A DNA stretch of 7,362 bases. Origin: Planctomycetaceae bacterium (GTDB lineage Bacteria; Planctomycetota; Planctomycetia; Pirellulales; Thermoguttaceae). Positions 6,201-7,362 of the stretch are shown piece after piece. Location: assembly GCA_031259095.1 (NCBI GenBank), contig JAIRLW010000403.1, forward strand, positions 1 to 7,362. Direction: 5' to 3'. Below the pieces are notes generated by a model. It did not search any database. It saw nothing but the letters and a program-made list of their open reading frames with translations, and was not told the DNA's origin. The translations under genes and the position numbers were made by a program. Every line of letters starts with the position of its first letter. The stretch's first letter is position 1.

Positions 6201-7037
6201 CAAATACTCGCCGAACTTAATGTCCAAAAACAAAATCAACCTGTTGCATCGTTACGCAATGAATGGATTCGCCAAGCGGCTGAGGCGTTGCTGGCTTACC
6301 GAAAACATTCACACTCGCCCGCAGAGCGTAAACGCCTTCTCCGACAGTTTTTGCAACAGTTTACTATTCCGGGCAATCCCGCCAATGCGGATGCGGCGAG
6401 GCGTGAGACGTTAGAGTTACGGTTATTTTGTGCGGAATTGCTTGTCAATGACGCTTTGGACGATGCCGATTTTCAGGCGTTACAACGTGATTTGCCTTTG
6501 CTGGTGCAGCCGTTGGGATCTTTCATGGAACGTTTGGATTCACGTCCGTTTATCCGGCGAATCAGTGATTTGATTGTCCGGTCAAGTGCATTATTGTACG
6601 ATAACTCTAATGATCCGGCAATAAAGCAAATGCAACTTACGACGATTGTCCGGTTGCTTGAAGGAATGAGATTACGAAAAGAATCAACCGCATCCGCAAC
6701 AAATTCTGTTGCACAAACAACACCAAGTTTGGTTGTTTTTTTCTTAACAGAAGAAGCCGAAGACGGTTTTATTATTTTTTATCCGCAAGATGACCGTTAC
6801 GGCAATTTGTTTCGATTACCGTTGACGCGTAAACAAGTCAAAGACGGAGTGAAGAAAACAAACGAATCACTGCATCTGAACGAACAACTTCTGCAATTAC
6901 TCCGTGAAGAACGCAATGCCGGACGAACAGTCAATATTTCGTGGAATGACGAAGCGTCGTGGTCGCGAACTGAAGACGCGATCACAGACGCTGATTGGCT
7001 CTTCGGTGACGAATGGGATATTGGAAACAAAAAATAG
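3267..7037 (+). CDS. Membrane-bound Ser/Thr protein kinase with TPR-like region
   Basis: A Hanks-type kinase, probably a receptor-like signalling protein of the planctomycete type. Residues 1-90 are a leader (EFESALRKGESAQIEDFL, FDQRFPEQSEL) often found in that phylum's kinases. The catalytic domain spans about 98-436: glycine loop GHGGMG (105-110), Lys127 in VAIK, helix-C Glu146, HRDIKPAN with Asp289, DLG (307-309) for DFG, SPE (340-342), and Arg422 in the last subdomain. All key residues are present, so it should be active. Between hinge and helix E lies an unusual low-complexity insertion (191-262). RRFR and a transmembrane helix (about 494-511) place the kinase inside and the C-terminal half outside the membrane. 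TPR-like helical pairs lie near 672-705, 722-755, 805-838, 849-882 and 940-985. Residues 1154-1256 are unassigned, with an acidic, tryptophan-rich tail. The only ATG in the open frame upstream of the leader is 3267. No Shine-Dalgarno is visible. The substrate and ligand are unknown. Confidence 0.93.
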   Translation: MDLQQIDHLCDEFESALRKGESAQIEDFLNRIDAEHRQRLLSELLEIEIELAAGSGKNDSNSFLLKLQDSFDQRFPEQSELVHSIIRRIVQLRQIGDYEIIEELGHGGMGIVYKARQKLLNQIVAIKVLSQTLLNDPQAVGRFRREMQLIGGLNHPNIVRALNAGENDGVHYLVMEFVDGVTLQRLCDNLQKEDKYRNENENRNKNTDRSKNKYENNNISIDETSTPVYPAQKLSAGFLSKNYSSAVTVSPLPMNPMNPVFPVGAACEAIRQAALGLQHAHEFNLVHRDIKPANLMVDRRGTVKILDLGLGKFLAEQRSADYNTSLTIAGTTIGTIDYISPEQCESAGDVDIRADLYSLGCTLYFLLTGKPPYASSRYDTTRKKLMAHIVGEVPAVRKTVTNIPEKLETVLHKVLAKDPEERFQTPIEFANALQSWASPDSLLSLIDGELPGGVCLTPGSTGKIRGTSDTLQTKAVIKNNAVSNRRFRSVILKTVSVFVLIAVSAVVLILFRQYLFLTNSPKPPPNSIPVVQNSAALQDQRNLIQNDLAQLPGLNGSWWFEETPWFLPFVRELLIKKIGETNDLKTIFSDDSEIEKYYDSNIPAVNDWLWNFVQKFHNGFTPSERKLIEKLKELCDSNTEIDSKKIYQELLDAFLSETQLRRGVELHTQALLEHKLADLYHDRERAAAAVKYYDNALEQYHIEFDNGNTNSRRLEFLCLSDSARLEYLATGNYVKAIQKFEAVSQHRKTGERFSPFFLAELRTAHGTLCASANLYDDTLFVRGREVLLRDKERNRMHPLAAYLAEQYAWSLLDQWKVTEAEKQFTEAILIRAANYRESKNPQAYIHFLHNQHGRAMTFRYLGNTDRAVEEYRKTLTLIDEELQKNREILERSHSSLLLPEVRRSEKGLRERAANTRERLADCTLYGGAASGVGQGRLNEMIRLYEEAAQFYKWTAEIQVMRYKQAIALLLLEKTEEAEQILAELNVQKQNQPVASLRNEWIRQAAEALLAYRKHSHSPAERKRLLRQFLQQFTIPGNPANADAARRETLELRLFCAELLVNDALDDADFQALQRDLPLLVQPLGSFMERLDSRPFIRRISDLIVRSSALLYDNSNDPAIKQMQLTTIVRLLEGMRLRKESTASATNSVAQTTPSLVVFFLTEEAEDGFIIFYPQDDRYGNLFRLPLTRKQVKDGVKKTNESLHLNEQLLQLLREERNAGRTVNISWNDEASWSRTEDAITDADWLFGDEWDIGNKK
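3855..3920 (+). repeat. A-rich alternating Lys/Arg/Glu-Asn tract inside the kinase
   Basis: Within the kinase insertion, residues 197-218 alternate a charged residue with Asn (RNENENRNKN and onward), giving a loose 6-bp period and a strongly A-rich sense strand. Composition differs sharply from the flanking catalytic-domain sequence. It looks like replication-slippage expansion of a surface loop. Confidence 0.7.
4026..4043 (+). repeat. Perfect 9-bp tandem duplication in the kinase gene
   Basis: ATGAATCCG occurs twice in tandem and encodes MNP-MNP near the end of the kinase insertion. Read on the minus strand, the unit CGGATTCAT resembles the GGAT/GGGAT nonamers found between genes at 925-1017, and its 9-bp length keeps the reading frame. 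Confidence 0.6.
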
Positions 7038-7048
7038 AGAAAATCGAA

Positions 7049-7204
7049 GGTAGGCAACTTACAAGGCAGGCAACCTTTCGCCCAAAGGTTTTCACCCACG
7101 GTTGCGTCGGCGATAGCCGACGTGATGTTTCGGCGAAACATCACCTACCGCTTAAGTCGGCGATTTTTTGCCTCAGGCAGGCGACCTTTTGCCAAAAAGG
7201 TCGC
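7049..7204. repeat. REP/BIME-like cluster of hairpin units
   Basis: Three units share a GGYAGGY head followed by a hairpin with a GCC-containing loop. Unit A (+) has head 7065-7071 and stem 7072-7078/7084-7090. Unit B (minus) has head 7149-7143 and stem 7122-7130/7136-7144. Unit C (+) has head 7176-7182 and a perfect 10-bp stem 7181-7190/7195-7204. A headless partial copy, GGTAGGCAACTT, lies at 7049-7060. Between A and B sits a separate stem, CGTCGGC-GATA-GCCGACG (7105-7122), whose GTCGGCGAT recurs at 7156-7164. A short head before a palindrome, in direct and inverted copies, is the layout of REP sequences mobilised by RAYT (TnpA-REP) transposases; no such gene is in the window. Confidence 0.75.
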
Positions 7205-7220
7205 AGTTGATCATGGAAAA

Positions 7221-7308
7221 TGTTGTCCCCTAATATCTCAGTCCCTAAGGTTCCTTCACTGAAAAAATGTTAGGGATAAATGGGACAATAAGGACTGTTG
7301 GGACAAAA
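7221..7308. repeat. GGGAC nonamer array with imperfect inverted arm
   Basis: The right arm is four contiguous 9-bp units starting at 7273, 7282, 7291 and 7300: GGGATAAAT, GGGACAATA, AGGACTGTT and GGGACAAAA. The left arm carries inverted, less regular units. TCCCTAA (7242-7248) pairs with TTAGGGA (7270-7276), and TTGTCCC (7223-7229) can pair with GGGACAA at 7282-7288 or 7300-7306. It is evidently related to the element at 937-1017. Confidence 0.7.
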
Positions 7309-7362
7309 GATAGGAAATCGGATCGCAAAACGGCAGGGCTAAAGAGGAATGACGATCATAAA

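Larger units (their letters stand above)
7038..7362. other. Intergenic region downstream of the kinase
   Basis: No gene was recognised in this 325 bp stretch. It consists largely of the REP-like cluster (7049-7204) and the GGGAC nonamer element (7221-7308). AGAGGA at 7343-7348 directly abuts an ATG at 7349, which is too close for a normal ribosome site, and the frame leaves the window. Confidence 0.6.

Noticed and set aside
7049..7308. CRISPR array, because of repeated hairpin-bearing sequences
   Set aside because: The repeats differ in length and orientation, spacers are not uniform, and no cas gene is present. The REP-like reading fits better.
7343..7351. Start of another gene at the right edge (AGAGGA then ATG)
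   Set aside because: The ribosome site directly abuts the ATG with no spacing, and only four codons remain before the window ends.

Overview
This 7.4 kb window looks like a chromosomal segment from a moderately AT-rich member of the Planctomycetota. The main evidence is the large gene at 3267-7037. Its layout is typical of that phylum's receptor-like serine/threonine kinases: an N-terminal leader with an FDQRFPEQSEL-type motif, a Hanks-type kinase domain with DLG in place of DFG, one transmembrane helix, then a long TPR-like region. This phylum call is inference from family knowledge; there is no rRNA or other phylogenetic marker in the window.

Layout. Two genes lie on the minus strand: queC (186-878, queuosine/archaeosine precursor biosynthesis) and, upstream of it, a WecD-like GNAT acetyltransferase (1067-1888). 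Two lie on the plus strand: an RluA-family RNA pseudouridine synthase (2400-3059) and the kinase (3267-7037). The 511 bp gap at 1889-2399 is the divergent control region. It holds a good sigma70-type promoter for the acetyltransferase (minus) and a near-consensus one for the pseudouridine synthase (plus), plus two repeat elements and one possible small ORF. The four genes do not form an obvious pathway. queC and the pseudouridine synthase both concern RNA modification, but they are divergently oriented and probably unlinked functionally.

The most unusual content is between the genes. Every intergenic gap carries an array of short tandem units with a period of 7 to 10 bp, and most are arranged head-to-head so that the array forms a long hairpin. 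They are: octamers AATAAGGT (27-74), nonamers GGGAYNAAT (937-1017), CGCAGAT units (2021-2061), TTCGTG units (2134-2199), heptamers GTGGATA abutting the kinase start (3230-3257) and GGGAC nonamers again (7221-7308). Downstream of the kinase sits a cluster of three REP-like units (7049-7204), each a GGYAGGY head followed by a hairpin, two direct and one inverted, as in a BIME. A similar nonamer duplication and an Asn-alternating A-rich tract lie inside the kinase gene, within a roughly 70-residue insertion in the catalytic domain, which suggests such repeats can also expand within coding sequence.

No tRNA, rRNA, CRISPR array, intact transposase or defence system is visible.
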